From Salticus scenicus (lineage: Eukaryota; Arthropoda; Arachnida; Araneae; Salticidae), in the NCBI GenBank assembly GCA_963930645.1, contig CAWVNO010000528.1:124001-188000 (forward strand): 64,000 bases of DNA. The letters are read 5' to 3'. The notes beneath the pieces were generated by a model. It made no database searches. It was given only the letters and a program-made list of their open reading frames with translations, and had not been told where the DNA came from. The position numbers and the translations under genes are program-made. Below are positions 44,860 to 58,172 of this stretch, in pieces (positions within the stretch are counted from its first letter, which is position 1; every line of letters starts with the position of its first letter).

Positions 44860-47075
44860 TACCTATTTTGATCAAACTTTTAAGTGGCAACTTAAAACAT
44901 ACTTCAAAATATCAAATTCGAATTTCATGCAGTTTCTTTTTTTTTACTTTCTCTTCCCACATAGGTAACGTATTGTTTATCAGTCAAAATTTTTGAAAGT
45001 GTGTTTTTATCATATTTACACATTTTGAGGTCCCCTGAATCCAAAAACCATGTTTTTAGCGGTTAGTCTGAGTGTGTATCTGTTATCAGCATATCTCAAG
45101 AACAAATAATAGCAGAAAGTCCAAACTTAGTATTCTATATGCGTATCATATAGGGATGTTACAGTAAACTTTTCGTTGAGACCAAGCAAATGGTTTGTGT
45201 ACAGGAACATCCAAGTGAATTCAAATACATTGTCTAAGGGGAAATATCTGGCAAATACAGTGTAACATCTACAGGCTGACTTAACCAAAATGGAATATAT
45301 ATATATATATTAATTCTTAAAAGCATGTTTTGTGTAGAGTGTGGTATGAAAATTATTCATCATTCATTTACAAGGCCAATTAAAGTATTTGGATGGGGCT
45401 ATACTTGGAGGAATAATAATTCCTTTTGCATTAAATGCTTTTCAAAGAAGACTAATTTTTAATATAAAGTATTCTTAATAGTGCATATTGATTATAGACA
45501 ATATACAGGGATACTCAGAATTAAGCAAAATGTTCTTTTCTATTGAATCTAATTAACAGAAGTGGTTTGTATATTTTACTATGGTGCCGGACACTGCACA
45601 ATTAATGTTTCGTATGCATACTGCAAATAAAGTAATTTTTTAAGTTTTATTTTCAACTTTGTTTTTTGTATTATATCATGTTTTGAAGTGGCCTGATTAT
45701 GAAAGTCCAATTTTTAGCAGTTGATCTGTATGTGTGTCTGTTATCGCATAACTTAATAGTAAATAACTGCAGGAAATTCAAATTTAGCACTTTGAATTTC
45801 ATATTAGGTTACCGGCAAAAATTTTATAAAGACTGGCAAGTTTGAAGGTAAATTATTAATAGCCTTTTTTTTTTTTTTTTTGTAATAATTCTATGCACAG
45901 AACTGCATATCAAATAAAATTGTTTTTAAAACTATTTTAGAATGTTCTAAAAGTATATTGAATTTTATTATCTTATGCTATTGAACTTAAAATTTAATAT
46001 GCAATCAATCATTATAATATTGAAATGCAGGGTAAGAGAAAATGATGTGTGTGACACACTAGATATTTTAAGATATGGTAATATGAATACATACAGATTA
46101 ATCACTAAAAATTGGACTTTTGTAATCAGGGTACCTCAAAACATGATATTATACAAGAAAAAACAAAGTTAAATTTCAAAAATTACTTTTTTTACAGTAT
46201 GAATTTGAAACACTAATTTTTCTTTCTGAGCAGTGTTTGTCGACACAGTAACGTGCATCGAAGCACTCCCATCAATTACATTGAATATAAAAGAACATTT
46301 AGCTCAATTTTTGGTAGCTCTGTTGTCATATTGTCTATAAACAATATTGTGTACTTAAATTTAGTCCCAATCAAAAAACACCTACCAAAAAATGAATTAC
46401 TATTCCAGCAATTTTCAAGTATAGCTAGGCTGTCCAGATCAAAATACCTTTATAATAGAGAAGCGTTAAAAATTGCTACAAATATCCAATTATGGGTGTA
46501 TTTTTTCATTCCTAATAAATAAGGACTAAATATAAAGTATTACTGATTAATAATTTACTTTCTACAATTATTTAAAACTTAGAAAAATGCTTTCAAAAAA
46601 AAAAAAAAAAAAAAAGGAAATCCCCATTTGTCCCCAGGAAATGGGGACGTTTGGTCAATATAAGTATAGCCCCAAATATCCAAATATTTTGGGTAGCCCT
46701 GTAAACAAGATTTCCATATCACAATATACACAAGACATGTTTTTATGCATAAAAAAAAAAAAAAAAAAATGTTTAAGTCAGCTTAATGCTGTTACACTGT
46801 ACTTACTCAAAATTTTTCCAAGGATAATACGTTTGAATTCTCTTGGATGCCCTTGTACACGAACTACTTGCTTGATCTCAAAGAAAAGTTTAGTGTAGCA
46901 TCCCTATATGATGCACATTTTGTACATTACACGTTGGACTTTCTGCTACTATTTGTTCTAGAGATATGTTGATAACAGACTAACTGCTAAAAACATGATT
47001 TTCAGATTCAGGGGACCTCAAAACATTTAAATTTAACAAAAACTTAATTTCAGCTATTTGATCCAAAAAAAAAAA
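44860..47075. repeat. 2.2 kb imperfect fold-back repeat
   Basis: The outer arms 44,860-45,280 and 46,770-47,060 pair; for example, GTTTTTAGCGGTTAGTCTGA and ATAGCAGAAAGTCCAA recur inverted as CAGACTAACTGCTAAAAACA and TTGGACTTTCTGCTA with one or two mismatches. The inner arms 45,660-45,860 and 46,010-46,160 also pair. The inner and outer left arms are themselves related to each other. Open frames at 45,975-46,172 and 46,253-46,898 lie in it and look like chance. Confidence 0.75.
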
Positions 47076-48289
47076 AAAAACTTTCTCTATCAGGTATAGA
47101 GATAAGAAAAGTAATACAATTTACATCATGTCTCTAGATTACTGTTCTTTTGTACATTCTTTGTTTTCTTTTTATGTGCAGGTATTACTTAATTTATTAA
47201 TTGCTAATAGCTTCATGTGATTTAAAACTTAGTTTAGCAGTTCTATACTGCAGTCTGCAAATCATTACAGAAAATTCTGTCTGTTGGGGAGTGAATCCCC
47301 CCCCCCCCGCCAACACACAAATATAAAAAAGTATCCCTGCAGTTTTAAATTCATAAAAAAGATAATCAGCCTTATCCCCTAGCAATAGCAATATTACTTA
47401 TACTCTACAAATATGTAAAGAAAATATTGTAATAATGACAAAAATTTTACTTTGAGATTTTGGTATTTCGATAGGCTTTGAGGTCTCAGAGTTCATTTTT
47501 GCTATTTTCATGGTACTATATGCATGTGTGTGTAGTATATATGTGTGAGTAAACATGATAGCATCTGAATGCATTGATGAATTTACCTGAATGTTGGTAT
47601 ATATGCTATAGGTCACCGTAACACAAGACCTATTGATTTTGGAGTATCTAGCGCTTAGTTATTTTATAGTGACACAATGTGAAATTTTTTAACATTATGA
47701 TCTACAGGCTCAAATTCTTTAAAGTGCAATAATGTTAAAGAACACACTATATGGAGAAAATTACTCAAATGCCCTATTATAATTTTCTCTTCTCTTACTT
47801 TAATTTATCAGAAAGTCAAACAGAGTCACTCCAGATTTTTTAATATAAAATTAATTTAGCATACATGGATCACCCACTGAGCATAACCTAATCTAAAAGA
47901 ATCACATCTTTAATAGTAAAATTTATGTCTATAAATAACATAGTGCTTTCTTTAATTAACAACTAATGAACATTAATTATTATTCACCTAATTCCTTGTA
48001 AATAATTTTGAGCAATTTTTTAAATAAAATTTTTTGAACCTTTCTCATGATTTTTGAATTGCTACAACTTTGTCTTAAAAGCTTATAATAAAAACATTAC
48101 ATTCTTCCAATTTACATTTAACTAATATGGATCACAAATATGTCAAATGGAGACACAGAATCCAAATTAGAAAAATGCATCAATTCCACATTTTACTATT
48201 ACTAAAAAACATGAAACGTTTATACTGTAATTAAAGATAAAACTTAATAGCTTTATTCAGAGCTTATATGTATAGCCTTCTTTCCAGAT

Positions 48290-48560
48290 CCAGAACTTCC
48301 TCAGCACATGTTTTAGGTGATGTTGACAGTTGAAACTGATTTTTTGTCACTCTCCTTTTTTGATCTCAGTAAATGGCACCACTTTCAGTCTAGGACCAGA
48401 ATTGGTTCATTATAAATGCAGCTATAAACCGGTTCTAGGCATAGACTGAATGCGACACCATCCACTGAGATCTGAAGTATTTTGGAGAACTTACCGAACC
48501 AAAAATTTTTTTCAGTCTCCAGAAATTAGAGCAAAAATCGGTTCAAATGTTGTGCAAAAA
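48290..48560. mobile_element. imperfect fold-back MITE
   Basis: GATCTCAGTAAATGGCACCA and TTTCAGTCTAGGACCAGAAT (left) pair imperfectly with GAATGCGACACCATCCACTG and GGTTCTAGGCATAGACTGAA (right). Outer parts also match: TTGAAACTGATTTTTTGTC on the left with GAGCAAAAATCGGTTCAAAT on the right. The centre is near 48,420. Confidence 0.55.
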
Positions 48561-48689
48561 GTTTTTATGTAATAGCAGCATAAGTGTACTGTATATACAA
48601 TTTTCAAATATTTTAAATATCACCATATAAATTTTATCTTTATGAACATGTTCATTCTCATTGTTCCAAGTAAGTTGCATCCCCTTTTG

Positions 48690-48955
48690 ACGCTTAAAGG
48701 ACTTGACTTTTTTTTTTTTAGCAGCATTTCATACCACCTGGCATTCAACAAAGTTGGATCACATTAATTACAGGCAGTTAAATTCCTGATTACCTCCATG
48801 TTTTCTCATTGTGATGCATAATGGTGGTTGTGATGTAAAACTGTAGAGGTAATCACTAATTCAAATCACTGTAATTAATATGATCCAAATTTTTTGGACA
48901 ACAGGTTGTATCAATGAAATGCAGCTAAAAAGAAAAAGCCAAGAATCAAGTCTCA
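48690..48955. mobile_element. imperfect fold-back MITE
   Basis: GACTTGACTTTTTTTTTTAG, GCAGCATTTCATACCACCTG and GGATCACATTAATTACAG on the left are mirrored on the right by CTGTAATTAATATGATCC, CAGGTTGTATCAATGAAATG and AAAGCCAAGAATCAAGTCT. Inner arms GATTACCTC and GAGGTAATC also pair. Confidence 0.65.
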
Positions 48956-49083
48956 GTGAACGTCAATATTAGAAACAAAATTAAACTCAGTGCAATTATT
49001 AGATAAAATATAAAAACAAGAGAAAAAATTAGAAAGTACTTACGTAGCTTAAAAACACACATATTTTTATCATAACTGATTTG

Positions 49084-49114
<31 letters not shown>
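49084..49114. repeat. poly-T tract
   Basis: About 31 consecutive T. Similar homopolymers occur at 37,372-37,402 (A), 40,690-40,709 (A) and 59,284-59,312 (T). Confidence 0.85.
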
Positions 49115-49118
<4 letters not shown>

Positions 49119-50583
49119 ACATATTTTTTTTTTAAATACATATATACATACATATTTTCTATTTTATTACACATATTAAGGCAAGATGCCATGAAGGACT
49201 GACTTCCAACCTACCTGTATTGGTTTGAGATTCAAATTTCAAAAAGAATCAAAAGAAACAATATGTATTTATGCACTTTTATTTAAAAAATTACATAAAA
49301 TTTCTTTATTTGCATAGCGAAGCTAATTGAACATTACTAATCTAATTCAACATCTAATGTTTTTCTCTGTAATAGACAAGTTCTCGCAGCACCTGCAGAG
49401 AGAGAAAATAAAAAACATTTCAAAAGGAAAAATAAATAAATAAATAAAAACTGACAGTTATATCCTCCCATAAACCAAAAATTATATTCAATAACAATAT
49501 GCAAGTTGTGGTATTTATAAGAAACAATTTTGTATGATTATTTAATTGAAACCAATCAGTTTTGAATTTTCTCATCTACAGTAAGTACTAGATTTTTCAA
49601 TAATACAAGTAAATCTTCATATATAAAAAAGACGGTGTCTGGACGTATGTCTCCAGACAGCATAACACTAAAATGGTAATAAGGACAGTCATGTGATTCA
49701 ACACGAAGATGCTTACTGAGATGTCCTAGAACATTATGAGGCCCGATTTTTCAAAATTTTCATCATTTTTTAATTAATTGAAACATGATAATAATAACCT
49801 TATATTAACTTTAAGTAAGTTGACAAACATATTAAAATTACACGTGAATAATAATAATAATAATTATAATAGAACATCATTATAGCTTAAAAATTTTGAA
49901 ACAATTATTGATAAACATTAATATATATACTTCATGATGCTAAAAACAAATAGCTATTAAAGGTTAGTTCTATTATAATTAATTTTTTCTAGTTATTTTT
50001 TATATTTTTGCTGTCAAATTGTAGATAATAAACTATCAATGATATCACATTTGACTGAATAGCACTCTAAACTCTACGAATCAAATTTTATTTTATAAGC
50101 TTTATTTATAGATCTTCCTAGGTGATTTTTTTTAACATGATTTATACAGATCACATAATGCAATTATCTCTGTCCAAATGTATGGAAAAAAATATAAATT
50201 ATTTTAAAAGCTACTAAAAAACAGAAAAAGAAAGGCAGTTCTGCAGACTATGGAATATATTTTCCTTTACATTTATTGCCCAGAGGGGACAAGTTTTCAC
50301 CATGGGTATCTTTCAAAAGATCTTATCAATACCTTTAGTGGGATAGTGCCACCACACGACTTTCTTCTGTATAATTTTAATTATACACCAAAATCATAAA
50401 ATAGAAATTTATTAAATTATTTTCCATATAAATGTAGACGATTTTTATGTGACAGAGTTACATCACTACAGGAAACGAAGTTCTCAGATGCACACCCCCC
50501 CCCCTTATTTATTACTACTCAGGGGTCTGTCTAGGGGGAAAACTGGGTCCGTTTATGGACCTTTCACAAAATTCCAGGCTAAA

Positions 50584-50671
50584 AAAACGGACCCTTCACA
50601 AAATTCCATATTCATAAAACGGACCCTTCACAAAATTCCATACTCATAAAACGGACCCTTCACAAAATTCA
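50584..50671. repeat. 32 bp tandem repeat, three copies plus a diverged fourth
   Basis: GGACCCTTCACAAAATTC starts at 50,589, 50,621 and 50,653. A diverged copy (GGACCTTTCACAAAATTCCA) lies at about 50,557. Confidence 0.92.
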
Positions 50672-51212
50672 ATTCGGAGATAAACAAACTTCTCCCGAAA
50701 TTTTTTGGAAAAACAAAGCATTTATAAAATAATACCGAGCAAAAACATCTGCTCAGCAATATATAAACATTGCATCCCATCAATTTTCTCTTATGTTCTC
50801 GTACTAGTCACTATCGTTACTACATGACAATAAAACCACGCCTCCATTTCTCACGCAGTCCACGCTGATTAGTAAGGGAATGACGTCAAACACGATAATG
50901 GGTGTGGCGCACCTTTCCTTGATGTGACGAAATTTTTCTGTGGAAAATTACATAAATATTTTGGCAAGATCTTTTGCCGCGTTGTGTTTGTTTAGTTTGT
51001 AATTCTTTAGTATGTGGTTTGTAGAGTAGCATAGCTATAGAAGTGTGATTTTGTAATTTTGTCAATAATTTGATCGCTTCTATTTAGTAAAGATAAAGCG
51101 AGGCCGGCCAGTTACGGGAGTAAATTCCTGTTATAAAAATGGCAATGTGCAGCTAATGAAAAGGCGTTTTCTAGATGTATGTGGGCAAGTTTGGAATTCT
51201 TAAGGTCATTTA

Positions 51213-53074
51213 CAGGGTTGGCAGGTTTTTGACACGTGACAGTTTTTGACGGTTTAAACCATGGTTAAAACCGTCATGTCAAAAACCACCTTGTCAAAAA
51301 TGTCAAAAACTGTCAAAAACCTATATTTATAATTTAATTGTCATATGAAAAATCAGCTTAATAAAATATAGTTCATAAGGATTTTTTGAAAAGTAAATAG
51401 AATGATGTTCTTTGAAAAACACATTGTTACAACATTTTGATTAATATAAAAAACAAAACTTTAGGCTTTTAAAATTTTACTATGAATTATTTCTATGTTC
51501 ATTCAAAATATGCTGTGATACTTTTATATATTATTATGAAATTTATTTATAACTATGCTTGATATAGCACATGTTAAACTTAGTTATGCGATACTTTAAA
51601 AATATAGTTGTTTTCAATAAGATATTATTTATCAGTATGTTTTAAAAGGTAAACATAATACATATTAATGTTTTTGGGGAAACATTATTATAACATTTTG
51701 ATTAATATAAAAACAAAACTTTAGGCTTCTAAAAATTTATGATTTATATATCATTGATAGATCATTTTGATTGACAAATCATTTTATTTGCAATACAACA
51801 TTGTATAGTTCAATTTTTTTAGTATTGTGCTTTTAGTATTATGTATTTAACCAGTAAAATAAAAATGAATAGCCTAATATTTTGTATTTAAATATTTTTC
51901 TAACTTTTTTTTTTTCTTAATGACTGCTGATATTGCAAGTTTTTAAGAAAAAGTAATAATTCTGAATGTTAAAAAAGCTTGAATTGTGTCTGAAATTCAT
52001 ATAATTACCGTGAAACACGAGAAATATGAATGCTTTCTGGACATGTATAAATTATAATAAATGTAATATTTACCCGTACAGATTTTTAAAAAAATTATTA
52101 GTCTAAGCTGTAGGGCCCACCAGCAGCCAAGTGGTACTACGCTCAAAGCTGGTAAACGTGAGGTGTAGGGTGTGTGAGGTGTGTACCACCGCCACTTTAG
52201 AATGTAGAAAAAGAGAAGAAAAAAGGCCAAAAACCCCATAGAAATAGCATGGTAAGAAAAGCTAAAAAACTCACAATGTCAAGTGTGTTAAAAAAAAAAA
52301 AAAGGGTGCACTCGTTGGCCTAGCCATTCAGAGTTTTTGTTTTTCTCCGAAACTTGTATAAATATGGACTAGGACCCTGTAGACAGACCCACACGGAGGG
52401 CAATACCCCTTTGGCCTAAGATACTAGAGTAGTCAATCAGCCTTACTCCCAAAACACCGAACACCAATAGTCCAAGCTATAAACAGGTACAAATATTTAT
52501 ACAATCAATCAATAATAATAAACAGATAAAAATTCATTAATAAATGATAAGTATAATAAATGTAGATTATAAATATAATTATTTTCAAATTCATATTAAT
52601 TTACTGCCCACATATATTATGTTTTACTTAAAAGAAGAAAAAAAAAAATCCAGTATTCCTGTGTTTTCATGTCTTATGTGAAAATTCATAAGTAACTTCG
52701 GAATTTTAGAATTTCATAAATATTAATATTAATATAAATAAACATAAACATACAAAATATAACTGTATGCATACTTTGTATATATTTCTTAGATTATAAA
52801 CCAGTATATTTACCTAATTTTTTATAAATTATCTACAAATTGTTTTCAGATTTCTTAATTTATAAACAGCATAATATTTAGATATTCACTTGTATATGGC
52901 AAATATTACTAAATCCTATTTCTAACCAGATTTTAGCTCATTGATAGATGTTGAATTTTGACAATACAGGTTTTTGACGGTATAGAGGTTTATGACAGGT
53001 TTTTGACGGTTTAAACCGTGTTTAAACCTTTGTCATGTCAAAAACCACTTTTTGACGTCAAAAACCCAACCCTG
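51213..53074. mobile_element. nested hAT-like element, 1.86 kb
   Basis: The start CAGGGTTGGCAGGTTTTTGA and inverted end CAGGGTTGGGTTTTTGACGT are flanked by CATTTA (51,207-51,212 and 53,075-53,080). Both ends contain multiple GTTTTTGAC motifs in both orientations and GACGGTTTAAACC. No transposase was recognised. It includes a possible SINE (52,100-52,305). Confidence 0.8.
52100..52305 (+). mobile_element. possible tRNA-derived SINE fragment
   Basis: The segment has a GC-richer head (GGGCCCACCAGCAGCCAAGT, then GGTACTACGCTC and AAACGTGAGGTGTAGGGTG), weakly resembling A-box and B-box spacing, and it ends in an A tract (52,290-52,303). No clear target duplication. Tentative. Confidence 0.25.
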
Positions 53075-53828
53075 CATTTAATATTTAAAATCCAGACATT
53101 TATTTTAAAATTTCGATTTTAAGTACAAATAAAAGAAAAACTTTCAAACATTAACTTTCTTTACAACTTAATTTTGCTTGTTACTGACATATGAACGACT
53201 GTGGATTGTTATGCACAATACATTACATTTATTTATATTTATAACATATCTTCAATTTGAAGGTTATTTTCAATAAAAGGCAAAGGTGCAACTTTTTTAG
53301 ATTAAGGGCAAGAAGGGTGTCATTTTTTCAGACAAAGGGCAGGCAGGGCAGCACAGCACCCTCCTGACTGCTCTAGATGAAACATATATACATATGTGTG
53401 TGTGTGCAGATAAAATTTGTGAAATAAATTTTCACAAAAATAAAAATAATAACTATGTCAGAAAAAAATTTCACAAAAATAAGAAAAATTCACAAAAATA
53501 AGAAAATTTTTCACAAAAATAGGACCCTGGAAAAAAAACCTGGACAGACCCTTGCTACTATTATCAATAATTTATATTAATTTCACAATCACTGATTAAC
53601 AATTAATTTTATAATTACATGGTTTAAAATAACTCATTTTGTAGAGTTGTATGAAATTTTGCTTTGTTCACGTTAAAAATTTAGAAAAAATGGGATTACA
53701 GCCCGACCTGTTGAACAATTGATCACCAAATCTAATCTGCATCAGTTTATGTCAGGTTTCAACAAAATTCCAAGTTTGGTTAAATTTCATTAATTGGTTA
53801 ATGAGATGCAGTGTCTACTACATTAGTG

Positions 53829-53850
53829 ATACACACACACACACACACAG
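53829..53850. repeat. (CA)n microsatellite
   Basis: Ten to eleven CA units followed by GA-rich and GACA units. Confidence 0.9.
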
Positions 53851-55020
53851 AGAGAAAGACTGACTGACAGACAGACATTTTCTAAAATCAGTTCAATCGT
53901 GATCAGAACATCCTGAAACGTGTAAATCCATCAAAACTGGAGTTTGAAACTTTTTACTAATTCAATACTTTCTCTTTATATACATATGAAAAAGAAAAAA
54001 AATAAAATAATAACAAATGGCTGAACCACTGATCTGCGTTAATTTAAAACAACATTATAGATTTTTTCTTTCATGTTTGCCATAAAAAACTTAGCAAAAA
54101 AAAAAATCTTATTTTTACTGTCTTCTATATAAGAAGGAAGTATTGGTTTTGTGAAAAATTTTAAACAGTTTTTGATGTATTTACATGTTTTGAGATGTCC
54201 TGATGACAATTTGACTGCTTTTAGGAAATGTCTGTCTGTGTGTGTGCTACAAATTTTGTAGGTACTGTATCTCAAAACCATTGAACTAAATTTGACGTTT
54301 GGAATTGTTAATTTTCAATATGGGTATCTTCGAAAGAACTCGCCACCACCTTTAAAATGAATGATCAAACCGTAGATCAGTGATAATTTATACTAAGTTA
54401 TTGATTTTTTCCATTTTTAATGAAAAAATAAATAAATGAAATAATGGGAAGAAAATTCATTTCTTTTCAACTGATTTTCTTTTGGCATTTAATATTAAAC
54501 TACTTTCAGATAAAAATCATCTGCATTCATCATGGAAAACAATTTTAATAAATTATAATTTAACAAATAATTTATATTGTGTAAATTTGTACAGGATTAT
54601 ATAGAAGAAAGACTTGCGATGGCCACAGCATACTAGTTAATTTGATAAAAACAATGTTTTAAGAATTTCTGAATAGTAGCAATATAAAATTATACAATGC
54701 AAATAAATATCCTAATACGTATTACTAAAATTATAAATACTTTAAAAAAGTTATATACTTTTAAAAAGTTACAACCAAAGTAAACAATGAAATTTATAAT
54801 AAAGTTTTTGTGCTTAAATGAAAAGTAATTTCAAAGAATAAAAAAAAAAACGAATAAAAAAAAAAACTATTTGTCTATACTACAAACAAGTAAAAAAAAA
54901 AAAAACTAAAATCCATAAAATTTTCAGTCTCTGGTCCCAAGTGCTATGGATTTCTGGAAGTGGATTTCCTACTGTATACACATGTTAAAGCTAAAATTAA
55001 TCAACTGAGGGAAACAAACA

Positions 55021-55057
55021 TTTTTTTTTTTTTTGTGTGTGTGTGTGTGTGTGTGAA
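55021..55057. repeat. poly-T followed by (GT)n
   Basis: A T run followed by about ten GT units. Confidence 0.9.
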
Positions 55058-55577
55058 AATTGCAGCAGGTAGCCAAACAGTGGACATTGTGGTGGCTACC
55101 CGCAGCAAATTTATTAGTGACTAATTCTTCAGTAGTAACTGACCATGCGGCCAGAGCTAATTTTGCCTTGTAAAGCTAATAAATAAAAACTTTGTAAGGA
55201 AACGCTATAAATTGAGAATCTTGCAACAGGGTTGTAGTGATTTAAATCACTTCTTTTATATATCAAAGTTAATGGCTTTAGTGGCATGAAACTGTACATC
55301 CAGCTTTAAAAAAATGTGGTTTTTAAATATTTCTTATAGAAATTTGTAAAATATAACAAAATATTATTAAACAAGCTAATATTTATTTGGATACCTTGAC
55401 TTTAGATTCCGTCTCTACTAAGCAACATTGATAAATAAAAAAATAAATTATACCTTAATTTTCTTAATTATTTATACATTTTAATCATTTATTATATTTT
55501 AATTATTTATACAAGCACAGCCTTATGACTGATGTATGAATTATAAATATTTAGTTAGTGTAGAATTAATTGATTAA

Positions 55578-55807
55578 CCCTCGCTTTCCCAAGATCATGG
55601 CATTACTGCAAAAAATTGCTTTCAGGTGCCGCTTGGCACACTTGGCGAAAATCACCAGTACCGCACCTTTTTATATCGTTTAGAAGTTGCAAAATTCCAC
55701 TGGTTATGTTTATGTTTGCTATCTCTGGCGAATTAGCACACTTTTTGAATGAGGCGTGCTTAACTAGATTTCAACTTCAAAATGACCCCATCTTGGGAAA
55801 GCGAGGA
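55578..55807. mobile_element. piggyBac-type MITE, 230 bp
   Basis: TTAA flanks both ends (55,574-55,577 and 55,808-55,811). The termini CCCTCGCTTTCCCAAGAT and inverted TCCTCGCTTTCCCAAGAT differ at one base. The TTAA duplication and CCY start are the piggyBac signature. The interior is less AT-rich than its surroundings and non-coding. Confidence 0.9.
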
Positions 55808-58172
55808 TTAATATATATATAATATGCTAGTTCGTGTCTGCCAGCCTTGCAGTTGATATTTACAAAAGAAAACATTGTCTTGCTTATTTATAGTTCTCAT
55901 ATCAGTTTATATCTTTTAATATTGGCACACATATTTTAAAAATAATGGCATATTTTACATTGCAGTGTTTAAAAAACCCTGAAGCCTAGCGCCTGACTTA
56001 TGGCAGAGCATTCAGGGCACATGCCTTGGGCCTTCAAGAAATTCCACCATACATTTAAAAAAATAGTTAGAGTGAAAATTTTCTATGATGATCGATAATT
56101 TTCATTTTTTTGTCAACAAATGGAAATAGTATTGTGCTGTGTGCCTCTTATTTGTCCTACCACATTTGGGAAAAAAAAAAAAAATCAATACAAATAAAGT
56201 GATGTTAAAAGGGTAGGTATTTACAATCCTCTGGAATAAATTAAACTGTTGGCATGTTTGCAATGCTGTCTAATTTAGTGCATGAATCAGTTTACAGATA
56301 GTACATTGGCTTCATCATAAGTTACACTTTTTTGTTTATTGATTTTTTATTCTATAATATATAAAATACAATTTTTTTTTTTACTAATTTTGAATATTTC
56401 CATTGTGTGCGCTATGGAAATTGATCATTGTTTGTATTATTTCGAACAATAGATACTTCGGCGTAAAATGATAGTATGTTAAGTTATCAATTATTTAAAT
56501 ATACATAATCAGTGTTTAATCATTTGGTAAACTGTATAATCATGTGCAGAAAAAAATATTTACCTTTAAAATATTTTCTCTGTATAGATTAATAGAATAG
56601 AGGATTACAAATATTAAAGTTTCAGAAGAAAGGGCCCATTAAACATGAGTGCCCTAGGCCTCAGCAGGAATAAATCGGTCCCTGCTGAAGCCTCCAATTT
56701 TTTTTAAAAACTCCATAACCATTAAATTTAATTACATATAATCAGTTACATACAGTTCAAGGCAGCTGTCACTGCTTGTTTAATGAATTGTCCCGACTCA
56801 ATATAGAAAAGTTAAAAGAATAAGTGAAAGTATTAAGATGGTAATGAAAATGTGAATTTTGTTAATGGGTATAGTGTGAAAAAATTTTCTTGATTCAAAT
56901 TATATTAGTTTAGCTTAAATATAAGTTTTTTAGGATATCTACTTTTTTTTTTCTTAACTCCTTATTCTCTTTATTTTGTTTGGGAAGTGTGAGTAAAAGT
57001 TTCCTCTTAATATGTTGTTTCAGTTATGATGTCATTTTCCCTAATAAATTACCCTTTTCCAAAATTATTTTATCCGTTCCATAGCATGGATAAGATTTTA
57101 GGGTGGGCAAGGGTAATTCCTGATAAAAAAACATCTAAATAACTCTAAAAATATCACATCACAATTGATGTTAACCAAATTTAGCATGGTTAAAGCTTTA
57201 TCATGTGTTTATTCAATAAAATATAGACTTTGATTAAAATTTTTTAAAAGTTTGTTTAATTGAAAAAATTCATTGATCAGTAATTGCCCCAGCAACCGGG
57301 TAAATATCAATCACACCCTGACCCCAGGGCAATTATGGATCAGGACATTTTTTGTTCAAATGATAGCTATATTGATTAATTTGGACTACAAATTATATCA
57401 TTTTTAACACAAACCCAATTTTATTTATATATTATATATGTTTTTTCTTTAAATAAGCATAGTTAATTTACTATTTTTATTTGTTTTGAAATTACATCCA
57501 AACTTATTGGCAAAACACTTCATAACATTCAAAAGCATAATGTATATAGCATTACTGTCCTAATTTTATTATATATTTTATTTCAATCATGCATTTTTAT
57601 TCCATCCTTAATAATAAAAAAAATAAAAAAAAAAAAACATTTATTATTATTACAGTTTATTTTTTACTATGAAATAATGATAAAATACTACGTTTTTGAT
57701 ATGAACTTTTCTTTGATTTATAGTTAAATATTGCAATTACCAATTAAAAATATTTCAGTTTTATTATATATTTTAATTTAAACATTTTTTTTTATTTTTT
57801 TTTTTATGTCCTTAATAAATAAAACCATTTATTGTTATAACAGTTTATTTTTACTATGAAATAAAGATAAAATAGTTGGCTTTCATTTGAACTTTTCTTT
57901 GATTTAATGTATTGAAATTAACGCAGTTAAAAATAAATAACTTTTTATATAACTGTATAATTTAAATCACAAGTGTGTACAATAAAATACAATTTAATTT
58001 ATTAGCATTGAGTACAATACTTAGTAATCTTGATCCTAATTAGTCATGCACTACAAAATTTTGAAATAGCTTGAAAGATTGTTTTGATTTTGATATGAAA
58101 CCTATAACAAAACCGGTTTTAATTTTAAGCAAAATACACATTATGATTTTTTGATGTGCATTAATGAATATA

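Larger units (their letters stand above)
50520..53554. mobile_element. hAT-type element, ~3 kb, hosting a second hAT-type element
   Basis: The start CAGGGGTCTGTCTAGG and inverted end CAAGGGTCTGTCCAGG are flanked by TTACTACT and CTACTATT (6 of 8 identical), the 8 bp duplication of hAT. Near the left end three 32 bp tandem units carry GGACCCTTCACAAAATTCCA. Near the right end TTCACAAAAATA recurs and then GGACCC. The part from 51,213 to 53,074 is a second element, leaving about 1.2 kb for the host. No transposase is seen. Confidence 0.8.
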
